Source of the DNA: Macrosoma leucophasiata
Lineage: Eukaryota > Arthropoda > Insecta > Lepidoptera > Hedylidae
Length of the DNA stretch: 64,000 nt
Direction of reading: 5' to 3'
Assembly (NCBI GenBank): GCA_036365455.1
Contig: JAWQUS010000030.1
Coordinates: 6,262,001-6,326,000, forward strand
Part shown: piece by piece, positions 54,391 through 64,000 of the stretch
Numbering within the stretch: the stretch's first letter is position 1
How the letters are laid out: the number at the start of each line of letters is the position of its first letter
Translations under genes and position numbers: made by a program
The notes under the pieces: generated by a model
What the model saw: the letters and a program-made list of their open reading frames with translations, nothing else
Database searches by the model: none
What the model was told of the DNA's origin: nothing

Positions 54391-54464
54391 CTATTAAGTT
54401 GCCAATTTCGTTAAAAGTACGTTATAACTTTTTCTAATAGTCTCTAGAACTTAATAGAGTCTAT

Positions 54465-54745
54465 ATGTAATGAAGGTGGCAAACAACCATGCAATTCACA
54501 TTGAAGGTAAGGGATGACTGCAGCCCATAGACACCCACACAAAGACCAGAGATCAAAATGCAGATGCGGTGCCACCCCTGAGACCTTGGTTGTTATGTCT
54601 ACGTGATGGTTATTTTGTATGGGCCACATTGCCGTCTAAACGGAACACGAAAGTGCTGAACTCTGCAATTCAGCGGCAAGTAGATTGGGTTATGTTTAGT
54701 GGCTACGCTCGCGAGCTCCGTCACTGGAGCTCTATCAGCAATAGA
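54465..54745 (-). repeat. family A retroposon, near full length
   Basis: 'ggtggcaaacaaccatgcaa', 'ggatgactgcagcccataga' and a head ending 'cactggagctctatcagcaa'. The 111-codon frame over its right half is incidental. Confidence 0.82.
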
Positions 54746-54937
54746 GATGTATATTTTTATAAAACTGTCGCACCACCCGTTTTAGCACTGAGATTTTTGA
54801 TGTGTCAAAATGGCCTTCTTAGTGTGCCCGGACAATATATAAGCCACACTATAAACATCCCAGTAATACTTTGCATACATGTAAAATTCAATGTGTTAAT
54901 TTAAACAACACGTGTGGCGCTACAAAAATAAGTTTTT

Positions 54938-55060
54938 TATGAATTGAATTGCAGGGATTTTGCAAAAACTGAGGTATACATTTTATAATACAATTTATGA
55001 ATTGCTGGGATTTTGCAAAAACTAATTCATAGGTTTTATGAAGTGCTGGGAATTTGCTTT
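54938..55060 (+). repeat. short tandem repeat, about 50-55 bp unit
   Basis: 'tatgaattg', then 'gggattttgcaaaaact' occurs near 54937 and 54996, with a third partial unit 'tgaagtgctgggaatttgc' near 55039. 'gtatacattttataa' also recurs near 55178. Confidence 0.7.
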
Positions 55061-55404
55061 GCAATTAAATGTCATTTTCATTGAACTAAAAACACAATGC
55101 AGGTTGTTTTTTGAACGAATTATGAAGATTAACTGCCGAACAGTGAACCACATTTTTTAAGACACCTTTACCGTGCAAAGTATACATTTTATAAGTTTAG
55201 TTTTTGTACATTATGTAAATAATATATTGCATTTTTATGGAATAAGACTATGTGCTGTAAGTTTTCATCATCATCAACATCTTCGACGATGATGGCACGT
55301 CTTGCCTACTGCCACTTGAGTATCGCTATTCTGTATTATACTTTGGTTCAAGCGGATCTCCCCTTTTCTGATGAGATCTCGCCATGAGGAAACCGTACAT
55401 TTTT

Positions 55405-55560
55405 ACTGGTAGAGATGCAGTATTGCAGCTCGAAGGCGTAGGCACCACCGCATTACCTAATTTTTCCGCCGTCAGATATTAGTGTTTAGCATTATCGTGA
55501 TACGGTTATATGGTAATTTAGTAGGTAATACCTAACAACTTAGGCAGGGATGGAAATGCG
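55405..55560 (+). repeat. family A retroposon, head part
   Basis: 'ttactggtagagatgcagta', 'ggcgtaggcaccaccgcatt' and a diverged body. It may be one copy split from 55725-55930 or a separate insertion. Confidence 0.7.
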
Positions 55561-55724
55561 TCTGTAGTTAACAGACAACAAACACGCCAATTTTGAACAT
55601 GTTTGACGTTTGTGTAAAGTAGAGGAGCCACTTTTTATGACTCACTACTATTTTTCAATTACAGCCACAGTACATTATTTACTATGGCGCCTACATTTTA
55701 CTGGCGCTTGGGCTTTTCTTATTT

Positions 55725-55935
55725 TAAATGGTAGTGTTCAGCACTATCGTGTTCCGGTGAGGTGGTAATGTACGGCTGTCATTATCGGCACAGAGGTATA
55801 ACACCTTAGACCTCAGGAGTGGAAACACATCTGAATTTTGATCTTGGTCTTTGTGTGGGTGTCTATAGGCTGCAGTCATCACTTAACATCAATGTGAACA
55901 GCAGAGTTGCTTACCACTTCCATTACATAAAAAAA
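55725..55935 (+). repeat. family A retroposon, head-truncated
   Basis: 'aaatggtagtgttcagcact' through 'aggctgcagtcatcacttaa' to an A tail at about 55926-55934. Confidence 0.82.
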
Positions 55936-55939
55936 AATC

Positions 55940-57095
55940 TTAAAAGAAAACCAATATCACAAAAAATGCTCGTCCCGAAATTAAAAAAAAATCTTATTTG
56001 TGTCCTTGATCAGCGTAACACAGATCACCTGCCACTTACCCACCGAACCAGTTACAAAATTACATCACTGCTCAATATATCTTACTCGCGTGTAATTTAA
56101 GTATAGTTTACATGTTTCTCATTTAATGAGAATTCATTACTTCCACCTTCTGTCCTTGTCCACCAATCAAAACGCCATACATTTCTTACATCTCTCACTG
56201 CAGTATATGGGTCATTGACAACAGACCTATTGTCCAGTATTAATTGTAGACTACACAAACTTGTCCCCATTTACCAGTTGGTAACATTACGAAGAATGTC
56301 GCACGTATAATTCGATTATTCCTTCACTCTTCCATTCATTGTGTCTCACCCTATCTTCAACTGTCGGTCGTAAGGATTATGAGCTAGATTATGCTTTTTT
56401 CTCATAGTTCAAGATTCTTAAACAGCTGTTCACTAGGATTCCGGTTTGGAAGGACTATTCAAATAACTGGTTTTCTGATAACTCGATACTGTTTTAGCCA
56501 TACCTACTCTAGATTTACATTCACAAACATAACTTTCTCGTTTGTCCTCATATAGATAATTGAATAGGGTCAAAGATATGTATAGACGTGAATGACTTGG
56601 ACCGAGGACAGTATGGCTTCAATATTATTTTGTAAAATATGAGCATTTTGTTCAGTCGTAGTCCTGATCGGAACGTCTTTCAACCAAATTTAGAATTGAC
56701 AATAATTTGATACATTTTTCATAGTATGATGAGTTTTTTAAATCTGCTTTAGAAAGGATTAAAATGCTGATTTGTAACAGTCTTTAGGATTTTATCTTTT
56801 ATCCATCCTAATATTATGAATGTGATAGTAACTGTATCTGTCTGACAGCATGACGATAAGTCGATTTTGATGAAATGAATAATGGTACTCGTAGCAGTTC
56901 AAATACGAAAGTTGATTTCCTACAATTTTTGAACCCAAATTGCAGCAAACCTAAAGTTTCTTTATGCTCCTTTTTGCTTAGATCGACACAACGTGATCTG
57001 ACATTTCACGTTCAAAATGCCAACCTTGCACAAAACAAACAACGATTTCAAACTTAAAATATGAATACAAACTTATGGTATTTTAAGTTATTTAT
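55940..57095. other. intergenic; one CTGT-type repeat end
   Basis: No gene. 'gtgatagtaactgtatctgt' with 'cgattttgatgaaatga' at about 56820-56880 is like 27500-27620. Confidence 0.4.
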
Positions 57096-57099
57096 TCAG

Positions 57100-57450
57100 G
57101 TACGGAAAGTGGCAAACAAGTATATAGTTAAAATATGTGGCACTGAAAACTGCTACTTATAGATATCGATTAAATCTCCAATAGACTAATAGGATAATAG
57201 AATTTTAATACATATACAATATTAAAATTTAATATCTATTACATTACACCATCTATACAAACACTGAAAAAAAAATGCGATCGCGCGTAAAGTTAGGGCT
57301 GAATGATAGCATCACTGTGGTCTAAGTTGCCCTGCCTCTGTGATACCACCTCTGGGTACCCAATAAGGCTGAATACTCCTTCTTGGCGGTAAATAGATTA
57401 GGTTATGCGGCGGATCCTACGCTCTCAAGCTACGACACTGGACTCTACCA
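57100..57450 (-). repeat. family A retroposon, degenerate with insertion
   Basis: 'aaagtggcaaacaagtatat' at the left and 'gccctgcctctgtgatacc' to 'gacactggactctacca' at the right are family A. AT-rich foreign sequence lies between. Confidence 0.55.
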
Positions 57451-57474
57451 AGCTTACTTCTTAATTTGTAAAAT

Positions 57475-57612
57475 CCTTCCCAAATATAACCAATAGAACC
57501 AGAGATAAAGGACTTTACACCATTATCTCTGATAACCCCTACCCGGGTATCGAACCCAGGACCTCAGCGTAGAAGTAGTGGCCTGCTACCACTAGGCTAC
57601 CGAAGCGAAGCA
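57475..57612 (-). repeat. family B SINE, head half
   Basis: 'gaaccagagataaaggactt', B-box GGTTCGATAC (read on minus) and A-box-like TAGCCTAGTGG. The tail half is absent. Flanked by a 27-bp direct repeat (57449-57475 and 57663-57690). Confidence 0.75.
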
Positions 57613-57613
57613 G

Positions 57614-58306
57614 TGAACATTTTCTGGATACTGTATAACTTCGAACATTTTTTTCTAGGCATAAGCTTACTTCTTAATCTGTAAAATCATTTCATTTTGC
57701 ACTTTACTTCAGTTACTGCAACTACTTCAACGAATAGACAAGACATCTAATTAAAAAGATAATCCGAAGGTTATTGACAACAAAAAGGAAATTTTAGTAA
57801 CTTGCAACGACATTTTGCAAACACCTTGACTTTAATGCCTCAATGTTAATTCCGGTGTTCACATAACCGTCTTATCTAAGGACATTATAGCAGTTGACAA
57901 GGTAACAAATGCAAAGGAATATTGTCTGGGGAAAAATCTAATGAAAATTATTCATAAGAATTTTGAGAAAAAAATTGAATACATAGTTGCATACCCAACT
58001 GTATAGCATCTGATAGCATTGAGCAGTGGCATTGATGGACTATTCTACGGCTTATTTAGAAATTAGGAAATTAATGAACGACTTATGGAAAGAACTGAAG
58101 ATAATCGGCAAAGAGACATAACCGCTAACTGAGCAAAACGGGTGTAAGGGAAATCCATCCCATTATGAGTATCGCAATCCATAGCCCATATCATGGTAAA
58201 TGAGATTGCAAAACTCAGATTCTTGATGAATTCAAAGCATAAAATAACGTCGACGAAACATTTTCTAGATACTTTATAACTTCGAACTTTTTTTTCTAGG
58301 CATATT
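57614..58306. repeat. 50-bp direct repeat pair (57614-57663, 58257-58306)
   Basis: 'acattttctggatactgtat' ... 'ttttttctaggcata' recurs about 643 bp downstream with three or four changes. The DNA between shows no gene. Confidence 0.7.
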
Positions 58307-58639
58307 CTAACCTATCCACGAATTTGGACTTAAGAGAAGTCCTCCCTTTATTTACTAGCGATAGCTTATATTAAGCGGGATATGTGCCAATGTTCATTTC
58401 TGTTTCTGCCTGATAATTATAGTAAATAAAGGTACTCCAGGATCCACTTAGTGCATTTTTTCAAATCAACAATTACTGGGCGACCATTTGTCTTCGTGTT
58501 TTTTATTAGAGAATTTAGAAGAACATGTTTGCGTCAGTTTTCACTAATGGGCCGTTCGTAGTTTATGTCACGCAAAATATCGGCATTATCGACCCCTCTA
58601 CCACTACATCACGCTTTTTCCCATGTACCGTCACACTTT

Positions 58640-58923
58640 TTTTATGTAATAGAAGTGGCAAACAAGCATGCAGTTCACATTGATGTTGAGCGATAACTGC
58701 AGCCTATAGACACCCACACAAAGACCAAGGTCAAAATGCAGATGCGCTACCACTCCTGAGGCCTAAGGTGTTATGCCTCTGTGCCGGAAATTACAGGGCC
58801 GTACATTACCACCTGACTGGAACACGATAGTGCTGAACACTACCATTTAGCGGCAAGTATATTAGGTGAAGCAGTGGTGCCTACGTCCGCGAGCTCCGTC
58901 ACTAGAGCTCTACCACCAGTAAC
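58640..58923 (-). repeat. family A retroposon, full length
   Basis: Clean copy from the T-run through 'agtggcaaacaagcatgcag' to 'tagagctctaccaccagtaa'. Confidence 0.88.
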
Positions 58924-58924
58924 T

Positions 58925-59395
58925 AGTTATTATTCAGAAATAGGTACATTTAATTTTATCATTGAGATAAAAATACGGATAATTAGTAATACTTGCTATG
59001 TTAGTCAAACCGGACTCGTACAAAACTAATTTTGTAGAACTTTTAAATCTCGTAAACACAAATAAAAGCAAATAAATAACTTTATAACTAGCGTAACGAC
59101 CTTGCACTTCACTTGACGCTAGATTGTATAAAAACGTATTCAGTGACTCGAACGTGAGTCACTCGAACAAGTGCAATCTGATCTAATTAAATGATATAAC
59201 ACCATGTTTGTTTTGATAGATTATACCATGATGATACGAATGCGCTAGAAGAGCGTCAAATCAGCGAGCTTTTAGGCTGGGTTGCATCTTCTTACTTTAG
59301 ATTCCCTCATCATCTGACAAATAATTTTAATATTTATCGTCATTAGGTGTGTAGGTACACTCTACAACTCTACATCTAATTCTCTCTCTCTGGCT
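58925..59395. other. intergenic, nothing recognised
   Basis: AT-rich. No feature. Confidence 0.4.
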
Positions 59396-59399
59396 CTGT

Positions 59400-59555
59400 T
59401 ATTTCAGGCACAGAGGCATAACACCTAATGCCTCAGGAGTAGCAGCGGATCTGCATTTTGACCTCTGGTCATTGTGTGGGTGTCTATAGGCTGCAGTCAT
59501 CACTTAACATCAATGTGAACTGCACGCTTGTTTGCCACTTTTATTACATAAAAAA
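59400..59555 (+). repeat. family A retroposon, 3' half
   Basis: 'tttcaggcacagaggcataa' to 'gcttgtttgccacttttatt' and an A tail. Highly similar to 38630-38770, including the shared 'cctaatgcctca' variant, so the two belong to one young subfamily. Confidence 0.85.
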
Positions 59556-59559
59556 CATT

Positions 59560-60550
59560 ATTACTAAAAATACAGTATCTATATTATCATACCAACTTGA
59601 GGTTTAAAAAAATATATTAGATAACACAGTATTTCAGACAAGGCGGATCTTAATTAATACGACAGTTATTGTACACGTTGTTGGTACTTATTTCAAGATT
59701 TTTCAAAAACGCTCAGGACACAAGGTTATTTTCGTAAACACGTTACACATCATTACTACATAGGTACGTGAGTACAAGGCTTAACAAATTATGAAACGTA
59801 GCTTTAGGATGCAAAGTTAAGTTATAAGTAAAAGCATATAAATAAGTTGGTTGGTATCCTTTTCTTTGACTTCGGCGAATAAAAATATTACAGTCAACCG
59901 CCACAGAAAGTTGTCCCTAGGAGACTTTTATACTTTTGGAATCTGATTTCATATTCATATTAAAAGTAAACACGTTACAGTATATCAGTTCAAACTAAAG
60001 TTGATACGCGAGTATCGACGTAAATCCGTATTATCCCGCTACCTGTATCAACCCTCGGCGCCCTTTGTACGTTTTTATACTATCTCCTTTGTCCAAATCC
60101 ATTTTTTTACCTCCCGATTGAATTACGAGTTGTGAGGTTGCAGCCACCATTAGCTACGGCCACATTCCAACTGCTAATTTGATGGCATTAGACGTTAAGG
60201 CCGAGAGATTTTTATCGATGTTGGTGAACTATCGATATTAAAGAAACGACATGGATAATCACTTCTTGACTTGTAAACATCGATTGTTATTCTTCTAATT
60301 GTTCTGTTTTAAAAAATAGATATTATCAAACATTTATTTTACAAAACACGACTTCAAGAAATGATTAAAATATAAAATACATTTTATTTTTATACTTACA
60401 TTTATCTTAAATTTTTTATTTTTTAGTTTAGTCAATACGAATAGTTGATTATGCATGTCCTAAAATGTTAGTAAACTATCGATCAAGGTCGTATCCAGGC
60501 GACAATCTAGACTACACTTTAGCTCTAGGGGCGACCGGTTGTATGTATCA
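59560..60550. other. intergenic, nothing recognised
   Basis: About 1 kb, no gene. TATCGAT-type motifs are frequent around 60220-60480 but I attach no function to them. Confidence 0.4.
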
Positions 60551-60554
60551 ATGT

Positions 60555-61170
60555 GGTAAAACCGGTCAAGTGCATGTCGGGCCACGCGCAGTGTAGGGTT
60601 CCGTAGTTACAGAGTAAAAGATGAAACAAAAAAAAAAAAATTTGTAAGGACTCGTTCGAAATTTTCGAGTAAAGTACATTTGATCGACTTTTACTCGCAA
60701 ACTTGCAACTTAAGTGTGATAGTTTTCCTTCTAATTTCGTTATATATAGCTACTATTGCCGTAACGTTTAAATTTCTAACAATAACCGTTTAGTCTGTAG
60801 GGGGGGGGACACTTGAGTCTTACGAAAATTTGCACTTTAAAGCTTAATTAGTCACGAACAGTTAAATAAATCGAAAAATGATTTTCGGACACCCTTACTA
60901 TTTTTTAAAAACCTATCCAACGATACTACACACTATATGGAAATCGAAAATAAAAAAAAATATCTGCGAGTTACATGTAGGCGAGGTTACCCTAAATACA
61001 TATTTTTTCATGTTTTTATTCTACCACTTTGTCGGCGTAATTAATATGCATACTTGTGCCAAATTTCAAGTCTCTAGTACTTATAGTTTTTGCGCTAAAC
61101 CGCGGACGGACAGACAGACAGACAGACAGACGGACATGGCGAAACTGTAAGGGTTCCTTGTTTACTACGG
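60555..61170 (+). repeat. family G repeat, long copy
   Basis: 'gtagggttccgtagttacag' at the left, a G9 run (60800-60808), 'ttttcggacacccttacta', 'gacggacagacagacagaca' and TACGGAACCCTAAAAAG at the right. The ends carry inverted GGGTTCCGTA. The 90-codon frame over it is incidental. Confidence 0.72.
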
Positions 61171-61827
61171 AACCCTAAAAAGTTGGTATTGGTTGTTCAT
61201 GCATTCATCATTATAAATTGTTGTAAACTGCAGTATTTTTTATCTCTAGGTGGAGGAGAGCTGCCCTTGTTCCCTGTTATCTGGCGACGCCAATGCTATC
61301 GATATTAAAAATATTTTGTAGATTAAGCTATCGATATTATATAGATATCGCTCATCCCTACCACATTCTCGTCGCTTTCGGTAAATTATGAAGGGATAGT
61401 GATAGTCCGTTGTTATATCGAGTTATATTTTATGATGCTCTATTCTCTGTTCGGTAGCCGTGTTGTAAAATTAATACTTGAACCATCGATAGCAATTGCA
61501 TTGTTGAGTGTGATTGAGTCTAAGATAGAGTTGGTTTATACGTTTATGGACTTGAGACTCTAATTAAACATTTGTTAGCATTTCGTTTTTTCAGTATCTT
61601 TTAGATCACGTAATAAAAAATATCGTAAAAAAGGTAAAAAGTTTTATAGCTTTTATAGTATTCTTAATTAGGGTCCTACTATCTGAGATTATCAAGTCTT
61701 AGGAATCGGCGTGCAAATATGTATGAAAATACTTAGACTACTATCTTAAGATGCTTTGAGCGTTACTATTTTTTCAATTGTTATGATTCATCATTGATTA
61801 CTTAGTTGTTAAATTTATGAAGACATA

Positions 61828-61830
<3 letters not shown>

Positions 61831-61864
<34 letters not shown>
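61831..61864. repeat. AT microsatellite
   Basis: About 17 AT units. Confidence 0.95.
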
Positions 61865-61867
<3 letters not shown>

Positions 61868-61967
61868 ATTTATACATGTTAGCAAATATATTATAACATT
61901 TATTATATTAGTATGAACCTATTTTATATACAGACAAATTCAGACACAGATAAGTAGATAGGTATTA

Positions 61968-62265
61968 TGTGTTTTTTATTATGTTATGGAAGTGGAAAAC
62001 AAGCACGCAGTTCACATTGATGTTAAGTGATGACTGAAGCCTACCTATAGACACCCACTCAAACACCAAGGTCAAAATGCAGATGCGTTACCACTCCTGA
62101 GACCTAAGGTGTTATGCCTCTGTGCCGGAAATTACAGGGCCGTACATTACTACCTGACCGGAACACGATAGTGTTGAACACCACCATTTAGCGGCAGATA
62201 GAGGTAATGCGGTGTGGCCTACGCCCGAGCTCCGTCACTATAGCTCTACCACCAGTAACGAGAAG
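61968..62265 (-). repeat. family A retroposon, full length
   Basis: 'ggaagtggaaaacaagcacg' to 'gctctaccaccagtaacg'. A head-proximal stretch is shortened (CCTACGCCCGAGCTCC). Confidence 0.86.
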
Positions 62266-62279
62266 AGAGAGAAAGAGAT

Positions 62280-62348
62280 GTCTATTGGCTCATCACCTTA
62301 CGTCCATGTGAACTGCATCCCTGGTTGCCACTTTCTTAACATAAAAAT
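62280..62348 (+). repeat. family A retroposon, tail fragment
   Basis: 'gtccatgtgaactgcatccc' and 'ggttgccactttcttaacat' plus A-rich end. It lies directly after the opposite-sense copy. Confidence 0.75.
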
Positions 62349-62374
62349 ATAATATGTATTAACGATACAGTGTG

Positions 62375-62768
62375 TCAATGATTGTTTTATATTATTTCGC
62401 ATTAACACATGCTTGTGAAATATATTTTATATTTAAAGAAAAATGAAAGAAAAATTTGACTTCAGGCGAGACTCGAACTCGCGGTCTACTGGGAATCTAG
62501 TCCAGCCGCTCTTCCAATTGAGCTACTGAAGTCCTGCCCGATTTGTCAAATATTTCCTTCACATCTATTGCATTGCTTTATGGTAGCAGCAGCGCTACCT
62601 ATTACCAACTATGCTAGTTAGGCAACCGATATAATAGACTTTTCAGTTTATTGAATATCGTAAAGAAGTCGCTTTTACCCTTAATAATTGTTTTATATTA
62701 TTTCGCATTAACACATGCTTGTGAAATATATTTTATTTTTAAAGAAAAATGGAAAGAAAAAGTGTGTC
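62375..62768 (-). repeat. tRNA-like repeat, one full unit plus duplicated end
   Basis: Minus-sense unit. The block 'atattatttcgcattaacac' to 'aaagaaaaatg(g)aaagaa' occurs at both 62388-62455 and 62695-62760, about 307 bp apart. This is the same period as the tandem at 34.6-35.0 kb. Confidence 0.87.
62459..62532 (-). tRNA. tRNA-like sequence within a repeat (pseudo-tRNA)
   Basis: A 74-nt reverse-strand copy with intact acceptor pairing (ACTTCAG on this strand pairs with CTGAAGT) and T-arm. The T-rich flank lies downstream on the minus strand. It differs slightly from the 34.6-kb copies in the variable region. Confidence 0.5.
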
Positions 62769-62769
62769 A

Positions 62770-63145
62770 ATGATTGCCATATTTCTCACATAATATTCAC
62801 ACCGTACAAGGCCAGATCGTAATCTAACATAGCCATGCTAGTTAAAGATGTTACAACTAATTGGTTCTTTTATTTGTGGACGCCATGACGAATATTCAAC
62901 GCGATGTAATTTGTTTAGATCAAACCGAATCAAAACAAGACTAGCTTCGTTGTTTCGAGATGTTTTGTGATGATGTATGTTATGGGATGTAAAGTTTTTA
63001 AGTTTGGACAGCACTCGACTTGTTACTAACATACCTTACTCTGCTTAGTGCAACGACTATGATTATGACGAATAGATTTTCTCTTTTTCTTCTATGAAGG
63101 AATAAAAAAGGTACAATAAGTAAGATATAGGTTAAATTTTATTTA
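62770..63145. other. intergenic, nothing recognised
   Basis: A 64-codon minus-strand frame has no recognisable motif. Confidence 0.4.
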
Positions 63146-63149
63146 TAAC

Positions 63150-63415
63150 TAGCTGACCCGGCAAATTTTGTATTGCCTCACAATGAAATAATTTGCCAAA
63201 GGTTTGATGGATACGGACTATTTGTATGTCAAAATAAAATTGTAGGTTTTACTATTTCCCTTCAATTTCTCCATATTTTCTTACTTTTTAAACCTTACCT
63301 GGACTGCCAAAAATCATTCAATACCAAAATTAGTTAAATCGGTCCAGCCGTTCTCGAGTTTTAGCGAGACTAACGAACAGCAATTGATTTTAATATAGAT
63401 ATATAATATATTTTG
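63150..63415 (+). repeat. family F repeat, best copy
   Basis: 'actagctgacccggcaaatt', 'gcctcacaatgaaataattt' and 'agcgagactaacgaacagca', ending in a TATA-rich stretch. 'CTAGCTGACCCGGC' is a start I associate with a very common insect/lepidopteran repeat. Confidence 0.75.
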
Positions 63416-63419
63416 CTGT

Positions 63420-63940
63420 CAACATCCCGATAATAACTGACAACAAATTCATCCGTAGATTTGTTACTGGGGCGCCTTTTTTGACACAAGGATCAAAGTT
63501 TCGATCCAAAGTCATCAAAAATTAATTGCGATCCGCGTGTCCCGTGTTAGGCCCCGGACCACTATTCAGTTTTAACATTAGGCGGGTTATCCGGGTGTGT
63601 GAAGACCCACCTGTGCCCTTCCGACCCATTCGGACTCTGCCTACTGGCACATCGAAAATCTTTCGGAAGTATTTAATAATTTTATCTCCCATACTCCCAT
63701 CATAATACTATTACATGCATCCTACGTCTGTTTGAATAATGGCTTTATTAAACAATAGTTGATGGGACCTTGCGTTGTCAAGAGGTTTACTGCATGTCAA
63801 AATGTATACAAATTGTGTATACTGGTGTCAGACACGCAAATTGTTTTGTGTTATTATTCATATGATGTAATCACAACAACGTTAATGAATATTCTTAGGA
63901 TGCATTGACGGAGTTAAGAAGAGGAGGGCGTAGGCATCTT
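63420..63940. other. intergenic, nothing recognised
   Basis: No gene. 'tgtgaagacccacctgtgcc' and 'gactctgcctactggc' look repeat-like but I cannot place them. Confidence 0.4.
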
Positions 63941-63944
63941 AATA

Positions 63945-64000
63945 CATATTACTGGTGGTAAAGTTCCAGTGACGGAGCACGTGGTGCCACACCACCGCAT
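63945..64000 (+). repeat. family A retroposon, cut by window edge
   Basis: 'ttactggtggtaaagttcca' and 'gtgacggagcacg' start a sense copy that runs off the window. Confidence 0.8.

Noticed and set aside
1451..62532. Functional tRNA genes
   Set aside because: All tRNA-like sequences sit in one repeated unit with a defective anticodon arm. They are better read as repeat-derived tRNA-like sequences.

Overview
The window is AT-rich, repeat-dense, gene-poor nuclear DNA of an insect, most likely a moth or butterfly (Lepidoptera). The evidence is indirect: tRNA-derived SINEs, a 5S-rRNA-like SINE ending in a CCCAGCAGTGGGACGTATA-type tail, repeats with GGGTTCCGTA ends and GACAGACAGAC tracts, mariner copies and a Penelope-like remnant, a mix I associate with lepidopteran genomes. 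There are no bacterial-type operons, no rRNA operon and no CRISPR array. I cannot name the species. Repeat family names (A, B, C, E, F, G) are local to this report.

One host gene can be supported: a three-exon crotonase-fold enoyl-CoA delta-isomerase-like gene on the + strand (coding 41332-41697, 42496-42585, 43124-43387; 239 codons), preceded by a 5'-UTR splice acceptor. Both introns carry family A retroposon copies. Its C-terminus reads Ser-Lys-Ile, a PTS1-like signal, but a donor-like GTAAGA overlaps that end, so a fourth exon is possible.

Layout. 1-6.3 kb: tRNA-like repeat, Penelope-like endonuclease remnant, SINEs, and a dead mariner (4983-6304, minus). 6.94-9.61 kb: a GC-rich minisatellite of a 15-bp hairpin-forming unit, open in all six frames, with an internal inverted copy of its own right end. 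9.7-25 kb: SINEs, two TA-flanked inverted-repeat MITEs (12481-12723, 23946-24381), fold-back elements, and two GGT-rich arrays. 25-36 kb: divergent repeats, a TAA-flanked MITE, a second dead mariner (30513-31772) between inverted 5S-like SINEs, and a tandem 307-bp tRNA-like repeat. 36-41 kb: AT-rich sequence and a TG microsatellite. 41.3-43.4 kb: the gene. 44-64 kb: more SINEs, a tandem duplication, short hairpins and edge-truncated repeats.

The long open frames elsewhere are by-products of repeats (minisatellite, GGT and TG arrays, SINE antisense strands). The less usual signals are the hairpin minisatellite, the tRNA-like repeat with apparent Pol III signals, the 5S-like SINE, and short near-perfect hairpins that look like template-switch products.
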